Shown here piece by piece: positions 18,761-28,123 of a stretch of DNA of 64,000 nucleotides (positions are counted from its first letter, which is position 1; each line of letters starts with the position of its first letter). Made by a program: the position numbers and the translations under genes. Source of the DNA: Halobacillus shinanisalinarum (lineage in GTDB: Bacteria > Bacillota > Bacilli > Bacillales > Halobacillaceae); the NCBI RefSeq assembly GCF_022919835.1, contig NZ_CP095074.1, positions 4,442,001-4,506,000 on the forward strand, written 5' to 3'. Under the pieces are notes generated by a model, which was given only the letters and a program-made list of their open reading frames with translations, was not told the origin of the DNA and did no database searches.

Positions 18761-19189
18761 ATGAAGACTGTAAAAGATGTGATGACAAGTGACGTATCCG
18801 TTTGTCAATCTAATGAAACTTTATATGACGCTGCTAGCATGATGAAACAACAAAATGTTGGTGCCGTACCCATTGCTGATGAAAATGGGCAATTAATGGG
18901 AATGGTAACAGACCGTGATTTGGTCATTCGAGGGTACGCGGGAAAGAGTCCTGACAGCACACCTATTCAACAAGTCATGAGTGATCACCTTTATCATGTT
19001 AGTCCAGAGACGTCCCTAGAAGAAGCGAGTCAGTTAATGGCTAAACATCAAGTTCGTCGACTCCCAGTAGTGGAAAATGGCAAGTTGACTGGAATTATCT
19101 CCCTAGGTGATTTATCTGTGGAGGATATGTCCGATCATGCAGCTGGTGTTGCTTTACAAGACATTTCAGAGCGTCCAGAGCTCCATTAA
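18761..19189 (+). CDS. ylbB: Tandem CBS-domain protein YlbB
   Basis: 142-residue cytoplasmic protein made of two CBS motifs (about residues 7-60 and 72-125), each with the GAVPIADENGQLMGMVTDRD or RLPVVENGKLTGIISLGD pattern. CBS pairs usually bind adenine nucleotides and act as energy sensors; the partner is unknown. ATG 18761 follows AAGGAGG. Single gene with terminator; it starts the collinear ylb region. Confidence 0.87.
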   Translation: MKTVKDVMTSDVSVCQSNETLYDAASMMKQQNVGAVPIADENGQLMGMVTDRDLVIRGYAGKSPDSTPIQQVMSDHLYHVSPETSLEEASQLMAKHQVRRLPVVENGKLTGIISLGDLSVEDMSDHAAGVALQDISERPELH

Positions 19190-19199
19190 TAATCTTCTC

Positions 19200-19239
19200 A
19201 AAAAACGACCTTCTATATTCATTTATAGAAGGTCGTTTT
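19200..19239 (+). terminator. ylbB terminator
   Basis: Long perfect stem AAAACGACCTTCTATA/TATAGAAGGTCGTTTT. MITE copy 4 has inserted at its 3' edge, duplicating TTTTA. Confidence 0.88.
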
Positions 19240-19240
19240 A

Positions 19241-19433
19241 GTGTGTGTTCAAAAAGTTGACGAATGAGAACGATCGCCACATCCTGTGACAAAGTCGACA
19301 CGAGCACGTTCCTTGTGCGTCGCAAGAAGGTCGAGGCGCGAACGTTTTGAGGACCACAGCTACGTGAGGATCGGAAAAACCGAGCAACAAAGAAATTCGC
19401 CGTTGATCATTTGCTGACTTTATGAACATCCCC
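19241..19433 (-). mobile_element. MITE copy 4 (193 bp, reverse)
   Basis: Inverted relative to copies 1-3: GTGTGTGTTCAAAAAGTTG at the left, TTTATGAACATCCCC at the right. The 5-bp direct repeats TTTTA (19236-19240, 19434-19438) flank it; the left one is the T-tract of the ylbB terminator. Its interior is most like copy 1. Confidence 0.87.
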
Positions 19434-19506
19434 TTTTATATTTTTTTCATAGAAAGAGGCTGTCTAGCTTATATTGTATAGATGAAGGTTGAAAGGGGAG
19501 TAGGCT

Positions 19507-20541
19507 ATGGGGAAAAAGGTAATGGGCTTACTATTGTTTGTTCTGCTATGTGGAGTGATCTATTTTATGATAGATGCAATATCGACACGTGAAACAGTAA
19601 AAAAGGATCAAGAAACATCCAAAGAGCCTATTAAACAGGAGAACTTAGCAAAGGATCAAACGAATTTACAAAGTAGCTTTGTCAAGTGGCTAGGTGTATC
19701 AAGTGAGGAGGTCCTTGCCGAATTCGGAGAACCTGAGAGGATTGACAAAAGCTCGTATGGGTATGACTGGTGGGTATATCCCAAAGAAGGCCAATATTTT
19801 CAACTTGGCATCAAGGACGATACAGTCGTGACGAGTGTAACTTACGATCAAGATTTGAACGAGAGTCTGAAGATTGGTGAGAGCTATAATCGCTTAAACC
19901 AAGAGTACGCCTTTCAAAACGAGTTTCCACTTAAAGATGGAATGTTTTCTTTTGAGCTAACAGTCAAAGATCTCAGTGAGAGGCCGCTTATTGCCTTAAA
20001 TGATCAATGGTCCGCTCAATTATACTTTGATACCTTTACCGATAAGCTTTCGGCTATCCGTGCAATAAGAAATGATATTTTATTAATGCTTCAGCCCTAT
20101 CAATTAAACTATAGGGGGGAATTGCCTCAGGGACCTATACTGACAGAAGAGGACTGGCGTGAAATTAATGAAGGCTCGGAGCAGCAAATTTATGAGATGA
20201 CGAATAATATTCGTGCTAGCCATGACATCGATAAGTTAAAGAAACATAAGGAAGCTGCGACAGTTGCTTTTGGCCATAGCAAGGATATGAATCAGAATAA
20301 TTACTTCTCCCATCATTCACAAAATGGAAACGGTGTGGGCGAGAGGTTGAGACTGGGAAATGTCCCCTTTGTAAGAGCAGGGGAGAACATTGCAGCTCAG
20401 TATATTGATGCTACTGCAGCTATTCATGGCTGGTTAAATAGCGAAGGACATCGTGCATCATTACTCGATAAACGGTATACACATATCGGGGTAGGCGTAG
20501 ACCAGCTGTATTACACGCAGAACTTCTTATCTCTGCCATGA
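19507..20541 (+). CDS. ylbC: CAP/SCP-domain protein YlbC
   Basis: 344-residue exported or membrane-anchored protein. One N-terminal hydrophobic segment (about residues 5-24) acts as signal anchor. A CAP-associated domain (about 60-195) precedes a C-terminal SCP/PR1-like domain (about 225-342) with VAFGHSKDMNQNNYFSHHS and AGENIAAQ...GWLNSEGHRASLL motifs. These domains occur in spore-coat and stress-related secreted proteins of Bacillus; function unknown. ATG 19507 follows AAAGGGGAG. Next to ylbD as in B. subtilis. Confidence 0.87.
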   Translation: MGKKVMGLLLFVLLCGVIYFMIDAISTRETVKKDQETSKEPIKQENLAKDQTNLQSSFVKWLGVSSEEVLAEFGEPERIDKSSYGYDWWVYPKEGQYFQLGIKDDTVVTSVTYDQDLNESLKIGESYNRLNQEYAFQNEFPLKDGMFSFELTVKDLSERPLIALNDQWSAQLYFDTFTDKLSAIRAIRNDILLMLQPYQLNYRGELPQGPILTEEDWREINEGSEQQIYEMTNNIRASHDIDKLKKHKEAATVAFGHSKDMNQNNYFSHHSQNGNGVGERLRLGNVPFVRAGENIAAQYIDATAAIHGWLNSEGHRASLLDKRYTHIGVGVDQLYYTQNFLSLP

Positions 20542-20602
20542 ACAGTTTTTAGGCTGATGCATAGGCTGTAGAGTAGATTTCTATAGTGAGGTGTGTAGTA
20601 AT

Positions 20603-20974
20603 ATGAGTGAAAAAGTCTTACACCCAAGCGTTCAGCAATTTAAAAAATTTGTCGATGCCAATCCAAATGTGAAAAGTCAAATAAGAAAGAACCATAATCT
20701 GATCCAAAGTTATTATGAGAAGTGGATGATCTTGGGAGAGGAAGATTCCTTCTGGAAGTCGTTATCTAAAGCTAAGTCACAAACAAATAGTAATAAAAAG
20801 GATTGGATGAAACAGTTTGGAGAGCTTATGCAGGATGTGAATTGGGAAGATGTCTCAAAACATATTGATGACCTGGACGGAGCCATAGGCCAAATTCTGC
20901 AGCTTATTTCAAACATGCAACGTGAAAAGGAGAAGAAAACTAGACAAGAAACGATTGGGTATCCCTATTATTAA
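20603..20974 (+). CDS. ylbD: YlbD-like coat-associated protein
   Basis: 123-residue protein starting MSEKVLHPSVQQFKKFVDANP. YlbD is described as a spore coat protein in B. subtilis. The middle is polar (SKAKSQTNSNKKDW), and the C-terminus ends in an amphipathic helix and TRQETIGYPYY, a Tyr-rich end typical of coat-associated proteins. ATG 20603 is chosen for the AGTGAGGTG upstream; an in-frame GTG at 20591 overlaps that site. A terminator follows. ylbE, its usual neighbour, is absent. Confidence 0.8.
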   Translation: MSEKVLHPSVQQFKKFVDANPNVKSQIRKNHNLIQSYYEKWMILGEEDSFWKSLSKAKSQTNSNKKDWMKQFGELMQDVNWEDVSKHIDDLDGAIGQILQLISNMQREKEKKTRQETIGYPYY

Positions 20975-20984
20975 AGAGAGACGG

Positions 20985-21020
20985 AGGCAGGATGATTTCA
21001 TATATTTCATTCTGCCTTTT
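20985..21020 (+). terminator. ylbD terminator
   Basis: GGCAGGATGA/TCATTCTGCC stem (one G-T pair) followed by TTTT. Confidence 0.7.
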
Positions 21021-21055
21021 CATTTGGTACAATAAGGTTGGAGGTGACACCAACT

Positions 21056-21493
21056 ATGTTAGCAACAATGGAGATTGTCGATGTATTAGACCGTTCGGAA
21101 TCTATTGGCAAAATGGTAATGGAATCAGAAGTGATGCAAAATTACCAGCAAGCCAAACTAGATCTAGAGTCTAATGCTGGTGCACAAAAGTTAATCCGCG
21201 ATTTTAATAATATGAAAGAGCAATATGAAGACGTGCAGCGTTTTGGTCGCTATCACCCTGATTACAATAATATAATGAAAAGTGTACGTGGGGTTAAGCG
21301 TGAAATGGACATGCATGAAACAGTGGCCCACTATAAGAAGGCTGAGCGTGAAGTTCAAAAGCTCTTGGACGAAATCAGTCAAAGTGTAGCTTTTAGTGTG
21401 AGTGAACAGATTAAGGTACCAAGAAATGGTATGGTGTTTACTGATTCAGGCTGTGGCTGTGGTTCTGGCGGAGGTTGTGGCTGTGCTTCATAA
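21056..21493 (+). CDS. ylbF: YlbF/RicF, Y-complex component
   Basis: 145-residue helical protein. In B. subtilis YlbF (RicF) forms the RicAFT complex with YmcA and YaaT; it carries iron-sulfur clusters, promotes biofilm, competence and sporulation, and guides RNase Y in mRNA maturation. The C-terminus has the Cys cluster CGCGSGGGCGCAS, which fits cluster binding. Start ATG 21056 lies ten bases after GGAGGTGA. Transcribed alone with its own terminator. Confidence 0.88.
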   Translation: MLATMEIVDVLDRSESIGKMVMESEVMQNYQQAKLDLESNAGAQKLIRDFNNMKEQYEDVQRFGRYHPDYNNIMKSVRGVKREMDMHETVAHYKKAEREVQKLLDEISQSVAFSVSEQIKVPRNGMVFTDSGCGCGSGGGCGCAS

Positions 21494-21552
21494 GCACGCT
21501 AATTAACATAATTATTTACTGGGTACGTAAGAACGTGCATCAGATACACATA

Positions 21553-21593
21553 GAACGCCTGCTTCTTGCACTGCAAGGGGACAGGTGTTTTCT
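21553..21593 (+). terminator. ylbF terminator
   Basis: ACGCCTG/CAGGTGT outer stem with CTTGCA/TGCAAG inner stem, followed by TTTTCTTT. Confidence 0.7.
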
Positions 21594-21694
21594 TTATATT
21601 AAGGTGAATTTCTGTCAATGTCTTGTTGTTTGATTGAAGAACAAGAACTTTTTTGGTAAAATCATCATAAATACTAAACGAAGTAGGGAATTTT

Positions 21695-21970
21695 ATGAGG
21701 GTAAAAAGACAAGGAATCATCGTATACTTTCAACATATGAAAAATATTCGTCAAATTAAGAAGCATGGCCATTTAATTCATGCTTCAAAAAAGCAAAAAT
21801 ATGCCCTCCTATATGTGGATCAGGAGGACACAGAGTTCAAAATGGAAAAACTTGAGCGTATGCCGTTTGTTTCTCGGGTCATTCTGTCACACAAATCCGA
21901 TATTAGAACGGATTATGAAAATGCCAAGCCGGATAAAGCAAAGCAATATGATTATAAGATGGGGATTTGA
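21695..21970 (+). CDS. ylbG: YlbG (DUF2129) protein
   Basis: 91-residue basic protein MRVKRQGIIVYFQHMKNIRQ, with YALLYVDQEDTE and RVILSHKSDIRTDYENAKPD, the pattern of the small YlbG family (UPF0298/DUF2129); role unknown. It lies between ylbF and rsmD, as in B. subtilis. A weak hairpin at about 21969-21998 may end the transcript. Confidence 0.85.
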   Translation: MRVKRQGIIVYFQHMKNIRQIKKHGHLIHASKKQKYALLYVDQEDTEFKMEKLERMPFVSRVILSHKSDIRTDYENAKPDKAKQYDYKMGI

Positions 21971-22042
21971 TAGGCGTTCGTTATACTACGGACGTCTTAT
22001 TTGTGTATAGGGGCGAACTTCCTCGTATAGTTCACTGTGAAA

Positions 22043-22432
22043 TTATGAAAGTGGAGGAATAAACTTATTCGTTCTAAGAATACCGATTAAATATTGATAA
22101 TACAACTCCGTTTCAGGGAAGATGTTTGAAGGCTTAACCGTGAATTCATTCACTTTCTTCTCATTGCTTTCCACCATATCCTTGAAAAGTTCAAAGCGTT
22201 GGTTCGGCTTTTCATGCGGATTAGGGATTCCTTCTCTGCATATATAGATGGATTGAAACTTTTGCTCAGTAGTAGGTTTCATAATCAGTGCGAGAGATGC
22301 TACTGGACGATGTGACTTTTCACTATAAAAAGCAATCGCGTGTTGTATTCGATCAGGCATTTGCCGGCCTAATTCAATTAGTTCGTAAATATCCGCGTAT
22401 CCTTCTCCAAGTTCAATAAATTTTTGGATCAA
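22043..22432 (-). CDS. Conserved Bacillaceae protein (DUF7147-like)
   Basis: 129-residue soluble protein starting LIQKFIELGEGYADIYELIELG and ending YYQYLIGILRTNKFIPPLS. Relatives in Bacillaceae have sometimes been named methylthioribose kinase, but the protein is far too short for that kinase and no kinase motif is visible. Function unknown. TTG 22432 follows AAAGGGA. It is convergent with ylbG. Confidence 0.7.
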   Translation of the reverse strand: MIQKFIELGEGYADIYELIELGRQMPDRIQHAIAFYSEKSHRPVASLALIMKPTTEQKFQSIYICREGIPNPHEKPNQRFELFKDMVESNEKKVNEFTVKPSNIFPETELYYQYLIGILRTNKFIPPLS

Positions 22433-22578
22433 TTCGCATCGTCCCTTTCCATTGTTCTATTCATTACTCTAGCATGGAATAGGAAGCGGTGAAAAGTTTT
22501 TCTTAGGATCCATACAAGTACCAGGAAGATAAAGTGAAGAGAGTGTTCTGTTTAAAACAAGGCAATTAGCTGCTGTAA

Positions 22579-22624
22579 AAATAAAAAATAGGGCTGTCCT
22601 ACTCGGACAGCCCTTCTTTTTGCT
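22579..22624 (-). terminator. Orphan bidirectional terminator
   Basis: Perfect stem GGGCTGTCC/GGACAGCCC (22591-22613) with a 5-base loop. T-rich runs lie on both sides: TTCTTTTTG rightwards, TATTTTTTATTTTT leftwards. No protein gene ends here on either strand, so it may end a non-coding RNA coming from the right. Confidence 0.6.
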
Positions 22625-23036
22625 TCTATATATGGAAACAAAAAGCAAAGGGAGAGGAGAAACCGGAAGAAGGACCTATGGGGAATTAAGCCTTCTCCGT
22701 TTTCAGAAGCAGAAAGATCTGCTTCACAAATCAGTATCACCACTTCTTTTATAAATTATACGAAGGTCTCCGTATTTATTTTAAATATTATTAACCCGAA
22801 TCAATTTCATAATTGCTCTTTATAAAATGCCAAAGACTGGAGGAATGTAAGGCTCTTTTTTCGAAAAGGTTTAAGATGGATTCTTATCCAGCCAAATTTT
22901 AGTTTCCGATTTATAAAGAAGTTTGATCACTTTCTATGCTTCACATCGCCCCCTTATCCTGGAGACTCAGCTCCGGGACATTTAGGTCCGTTACGGTATG
23001 AGGGCTCGGGGTGGCTGGGAAACGACTCGCTTTCCT

Positions 23037-23100
23037 GCGGCCCCACAGGACGTGGGGCCGTTCGACGTTGGTACAGGACGTGCCGAACTTAGTCGAATTT
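23037..23100 (-). repeat. Hairpin repeat family, partial copy C
   Basis: Shares GGCCCCACAGGACGTGGGG, GTTCGACGTTG and ACAGGACGTGCCGAACTT with the copy at 54142-54307. The hairpin CCCCAC-AGGAC-GTGGGG lies at 23041-23057. Confidence 0.7.
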
Positions 23101-23289
23101 CCTCTAAACAGCAAGCCCCCTCAGGCGGAGCCATTCGTATTCCGAATGAGTCTCCGATGTTCAGAGGGTTTCACCCATCATGATGTGGCATAATAACCGC
23201 GTCACAGAGACAGCTCTCGATAAGAAGTTCTTCTGTCGTTTTGGGTGACTTGTGAACCTGGAGTGTTTCCGTTCTTCTCACAAACACAA

Positions 23290-23408
23290 GGAGGTCCGAG
23301 AAATTGCGAGACTCCTGTGGGATAAACATGACAGGTGAGACCCCGGAGGACAGAGTCCGAGGAGGCTCAGCGCATGCCCACGGAAAGCGAGCGATTTCCC
23401 GGACCTCC
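23290..23408. repeat. 119-bp imperfect hairpin
   Basis: 32-base arms at 23290-23321 and 23377-23408 are inverted copies with about three quarters identity; both outer ends are GGAGGTCCG and both inner ends read GTGGG in the same sense. The left arm of the 23017 element matches the right arm too, suggesting nested copies. Confidence 0.65.
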
Positions 23409-23657
23409 TTCTCCATCCAAGGAAACGGAAACCTATCTCGAGATGAAGTCTTCCAGATCACTGCCCTTACCTAATAAAAATGATTTCAAATTTCCTACTT
23501 GACTAGATTTGGGGAGGTACTTCCTTATTTAGATTTTGAATCCCCTGGGGCACAAGGGACTTAAATTATGAAATTGATTCACCCATGTGAAACGTTTCCT
23601 GCTCCTATCTATTTGTGGTAGGATAGTTGTGAATGCGGATGAGAGAGGTGGCAAGTT

Positions 23658-24697
<1,040 letters not shown>

Positions 24698-24698
24698 G

Positions 24699-24732
24699 AA
24701 AAGGCAGCTGCTACAATTGCAGCTGCCTTTTC
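24699..24732 (+). terminator. coaD terminator
   Basis: Stem AAAGGCAGCTGC/GCAGCTGCCTTT then TTCTTT; A-rich on the left, so it may also serve ylbJ from the other side. Confidence 0.88.
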
Positions 24733-24799
24733 TTTGGCTTTGGCAGGTACCTGAGACACACGATCGATGTACTTTCATTGTCCAATGAAGCTTTTCGAA

Positions 24800-25987
24800 T
24801 TAGAGGCGAGGGTGCTTTCGACGCTTTCTTAACCACAGCAAATAAATCGTATAAGCAAGTATGAATAAGGTAAAAGGTGGACCATAATGATCTAGAAATG
24901 ATAAAAATATGTTTTCCTGATTGTGGTTGCCAGTCCAAGCATTAACAGAGTTTTTTGTTATATCGAAGTATTGATAGAAAATGAAAATGAGAATGGCAGC
25001 AAAGGCTCCTTGTGCGAATCTTGCCCAAAAGTAAGGAGCGAAACGAATATCGGTATCAGCTAGAATACTGGCTATTTGTGCTTGTATAGAGAGACCGTGA
25101 AATCCAAGTATAAAGCTGACCAAAACAAGCTGTGCAATCAGGGGTGTATGCGTATCTGTTATTGCGTTAATTCCTGTCGTTATTTCAAATAATCCTGCGG
25201 TGAGGGGGATTTGAAATACTTCTTGGATGCCGACTAGTGTAAATAGGATTGAAAATAACTGAATCGCTCCTGTTTGTTTGAGAAGTTCTGTAAGCACAGA
25301 GAATAACATAATGAATCCGCCGACTAGTATGAGTGTCTGTACTGAACGTACAACAGCATCACCAAGAAGCTGACCAAACGAACGACCATCATTCATCCTT
25401 GTATAGTGGATCAATTTAAGTGCTTCCAATAGGGACTTTGTTTGTGCTTTTCCGGAATGAGGCTCCTCTCTAAACCGGTAAAATCTCATGCCAAGACCTA
25501 CAAATAAATTTGCCCCATAATGTGCTGCAACGATGAAAAGACCTAATGCGGGGTCGGCAAAGAACCCAACGGCGACCACCCCAATAAGGAAAAGCGGACT
25601 AGAAGCGTTCGTAAATGATACGAGGCGTTCAGCCTCAATTCGAGTAATGTGTCCGTTTTCACGTAAATCCCTTGTCCACTTTGCACCTGCAGGGTAACCA
25701 CTAACCATACCCATCACCCAAACAAATCCACCTGTCCCTGGTACGTTAAATAATGGTCGCATGAATCGTTCGCAAAGAGCTCCTACCCCGTGAACGACAC
25801 CGAAACCAAATAATAACTCCGCAATAATGAAAAAGGGAAGTAAGGATGGAAAGACTTTAGTTGCCCATAAGTCCATTCCCCGTAAGCTTGCGGTTAGGGA
25901 TGCCCCCGGAAAGAGAATAAGTGCAAATGTAAAGAAGATCAGTAAGATAGTGAAAGTGGCCGTTGTTAATTTAGCAATATCAATCAC
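24800..25987 (-). CDS. spoVV: Spore dipicolinic acid transporter YlbJ (SpoVV)
   Basis: 395-residue nucleoside-recognition (gate) family protein with about ten membrane helices and motifs such as GMVSGYPAGAKWTRDLRENG and SFILGFHGLSIQAQIASI. In B. subtilis YlbJ was renamed SpoVV, the outer forespore membrane transporter that carries dipicolinic acid towards the forespore; expression is under sigma-E. Start GTG 25987 overlaps an AAAGGTG site, so the exact start is uncertain. Divergent from ylbK. Confidence 0.9.
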   Translation of the reverse strand: MIDIAKLTTATFTILLIFFTFALILFPGASLTASLRGMDLWATKVFPSLLPFFIIAELLFGFGVVHGVGALCERFMRPLFNVPGTGGFVWVMGMVSGYPAGAKWTRDLRENGHITRIEAERLVSFTNASSPLFLIGVVAVGFFADPALGLFIVAAHYGANLFVGLGMRFYRFREEPHSGKAQTKSLLEALKLIHYTRMNDGRSFGQLLGDAVVRSVQTLILVGGFIMLFSVLTELLKQTGAIQLFSILFTLVGIQEVFQIPLTAGLFEITTGINAITDTHTPLIAQLVLVSFILGFHGLSIQAQIASILADTDIRFAPYFWARFAQGAFAAILIFIFYQYFDITKNSVNAWTGNHNQENIFLSFLDHYGPPFTLFILAYTIYLLWLRKRRKHPRL

Positions 25988-26148
25988 ACCTTTACACAGT
26001 CGTTTTCTGTACTTCTAAAATCATCCATAGTAAAATGGGGATAGATTTTACAGCGTATTGGTTGTCCCCTCTTATATGTACGCTCATAAGTGACGTAGAT
26101 ATACCATAAAATAGAATCAATCGATTGTTTGTCAAGGAGAGATGTCGT

Positions 26149-26940
26149 ATGGAGCATCCTAAAATAGGGCTGGCACTTGGCTCAGGAGGTGCTCGTGGCT
26201 TTGCTCACTTAGGAGTACTTAAAGTATTGAGCGATTATGGAGTGCCTGTAAGTATGATTGCAGGGAGCAGTATGGGGGCCCTCGTTGGTTCATTTTATGC
26301 AGCGGGACAACGGATTGAAGACTTATATAAATTAGCCTTCACGTTCAAACGGAAGTATTATCTTGATTTTACAGTCCCGAAAATGGGCTTCATTCAGGGA
26401 CGAAGAATTAAGGAGTATATCCGTTTGTTTACGTTTGGTAAATCAATTGAAGAATTTAACTTACCAATGTCGATTATTGCTACAGATTTATCGGCTGGTA
26501 AAAAGAAAGTATTTCAAAGCGGACCTGCGAGTGATGCTGTACGAGCAAGTATTGCGATCCCGGGGATATTTGTTCCTGAGAGGATTAATAACCGTCTGTA
26601 TATTGACGGAGGTGTGATTGATAGAGTACCTGTGTCGGTCGTAAAACAAATGGGAGCTGATATCATTATTGCCGTTGACTGCTCTCATTTCGATGCGGAT
26701 CCAAACATCCATTCCATATATGATGTCATCATCCAAAGCATCGATATTATGCAAGATGAGCTCATTACTGCGATGGGGATTTCCTCGGATGCAGATATTA
26801 TGATCCGTCCAAATGTAACGACATACAGTTCCCGCGCTTTTACAAATAGTAAGGAAATCATTGAAGCAGGGGAAGCAGCAGCGATCTCACAGATGGACGC
26901 AATTAAACACAAGATTGCTAACTGGAAGGAGTCATCATAG
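26149..26940 (+). CDS. ylbK: Patatin-like phospholipase YlbK
   Basis: 263-residue cytoplasmic serine hydrolase of the RssA/YlbK patatin group. The glycine-rich oxyanion loop GSGGARG is at residues 11-17, the nucleophile motif G39-S-S41-M-G43 is intact, and the catalytic Asp lies in DGGV (about residue 153). Lipid substrate unknown. ATG 26149 is chosen because AAGGAGAG precedes it. It ends one base before ylbL, so the two are one operon. Confidence 0.9.
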   Translation: MEHPKIGLALGSGGARGFAHLGVLKVLSDYGVPVSMIAGSSMGALVGSFYAAGQRIEDLYKLAFTFKRKYYLDFTVPKMGFIQGRRIKEYIRLFTFGKSIEEFNLPMSIIATDLSAGKKKVFQSGPASDAVRASIAIPGIFVPERINNRLYIDGGVIDRVPVSVVKQMGADIIIAVDCSHFDADPNIHSIYDVIIQSIDIMQDELITAMGISSDADIMIRPNVTTYSSRAFTNSKEIIEAGEAAAISQMDAIKHKIANWKESS

Positions 26941-26941
26941 T

Positions 26942-27967
26942 ATGAAATCCAATAAACGGATTATAATAACGGGAATTATTACAATATTAATTGTTGCCTT
27001 TTTAGGAGCTTACCGTTTGCCTTATTATATTTATAAACCAGGGAATGCGGACGCGTTAAATCCATTTGTTGAAGTAACAAATGGGTATCCGAGTGAAGGA
27101 GATATGCATCTAGTTACCGTCAGAGGTGGACAAGCCACCCCTATTCAATGGCTAGTGGCAAAGGTAAGACCGTTTCAACAAATACATCCGCTTGATGAAA
27201 TCAGGCCAGAAGGAATATCTGAGGAAGAATATTTTCATGCTCAGTTAAGAATGATGGAATCCTCTCAAGAAGCGGCAAAGGTTGTTGCCTATCAAGCATC
27301 TGGAGAAGATATCGATATTAATTATGAAGGTGTTTATGTCGTAAATGTCCTCAAAGGGATGCCTGCTGCAGAACAGCTACAGGCTGGTGATGAGATCGTT
27401 AAAGTAGATGGTGAAAAAATTAATGAATCGACTGAACTTGTGAATTATGTGGGTGGTTTTGACGAAGGAGAGACGGTTTCCCTGACGATTAAAAGGGTTG
27501 GGGAAACGCTTACGAAGGAAATCGCACTTGCGACATTTCCAGACAATCCAGATAAAGCAGGGGTAGGAATATCACTTGTAACGGATCGTACAGTTGAAGT
27601 AGATCCTAAGGTAACGGTTAAAAGCGGTGAAATTGGCGGTCCAAGTGCGGGGTTAATGTTCTCCCTTGAAATGTATGATCAACTAACGGAGAAAGACTTT
27701 ACAAAAGGCTATCAAATAGCTGGTACTGGTGAAATTAATTATGAAGGTCAAGTAGGGAGAATCGGCGGGATAGATAAAAAGGTTGTAGCCGCTGATCAAG
27801 ACGGTGTCGATATCTTTTTTGCACCAAATGAAGATGGAAGAAAAGGCTCCAATTATGAGGTGGCTAAAAAAGCAGCAGAAGAGATAGGGACGGATATGAA
27901 AGTTGTTCCTGTTGATACCTTCCAAGATGCATTGGAGTATTTGAAAGAGTTGGAACCAAAGGAATAA
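26942..27967 (+). CDS. ylbL: PDZ-domain Lon-type membrane protease YlbL
   Basis: 341-residue membrane-anchored protease. One N-terminal membrane helix (about residues 6-26), a PDZ domain (about 115-200) and a Lon-like S16 protease domain. The Ser/Lys dyad is visible: Ser in GGPSAGLMF near residue 235 and Lys in IGGIDKKVVAA near 280. In B. subtilis YlbL is reported to degrade the SOS division inhibitor YneA together with CtpA. Start ATG 26942 comes one base after ylbK. Confidence 0.92.
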   Translation: MKSNKRIIITGIITILIVAFLGAYRLPYYIYKPGNADALNPFVEVTNGYPSEGDMHLVTVRGGQATPIQWLVAKVRPFQQIHPLDEIRPEGISEEEYFHAQLRMMESSQEAAKVVAYQASGEDIDINYEGVYVVNVLKGMPAAEQLQAGDEIVKVDGEKINESTELVNYVGGFDEGETVSLTIKRVGETLTKEIALATFPDNPDKAGVGISLVTDRTVEVDPKVTVKSGEIGGPSAGLMFSLEMYDQLTEKDFTKGYQIAGTGEINYEGQVGRIGGIDKKVVAADQDGVDIFFAPNEDGRKGSNYEVAKKAAEEIGTDMKVVPVDTFQDALEYLKELEPKE

Positions 27968-27969
27968 GT

Positions 27970-28003
27970 AAAAGGAGTGCCGCAAATGTTGGCACTCCTT
28001 TTT
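27970..28003 (+). terminator. ylbKL terminator
   Basis: Stem AAAGGAGTGCC/GGCACTCCTTT with a 9-base loop and T5. Confidence 0.88.
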
Positions 28004-28123
28004 GTATTTCGTTAATTGGCTGGAGGAGAACGCTGCCTATTAGACTAGCGTTTGTCTCAGAGGTTTGCAAGGGATATAACAAATGTAACACCTACCTTTG
28101 CTCATATGACTCAGGGTTTACAT

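Larger units (their letters stand above)
22625..23657. other. 1-kb gene-free region built of Bacillaceae-type repeats
   Basis: No credible gene. Open frames here are short and run through repeats. It holds a partial copy of the hairpin repeat family (23037-23100), a 19-bp inverted pair (23017-23035 with 23382-23400), and a long hairpin (23290-23408). Words such as GGAAAGCGAGCG and ACTCCTGTGGG recur between genes in many Bacillaceae, from memory. The last 100 bases should contain the rsmD promoter. Confidence 0.65.

Noticed and set aside
22552..22743. 63-codon reverse open frame over the orphan terminator
   Set aside because: It runs through the hairpin, and its protein has no family-like features. 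A non-coding RNA explains the terminator better.
22998..23193. Two overlapping 60-codon frames in the repeat region
   Set aside because: They are encoded by the GC-rich hairpin repeats, in two frames at once, with no ribosome site.
25827..26018. 63-codon forward frame opposite the ylbJ start
   Set aside because: Shadow of the ylbJ N-terminal coding region.
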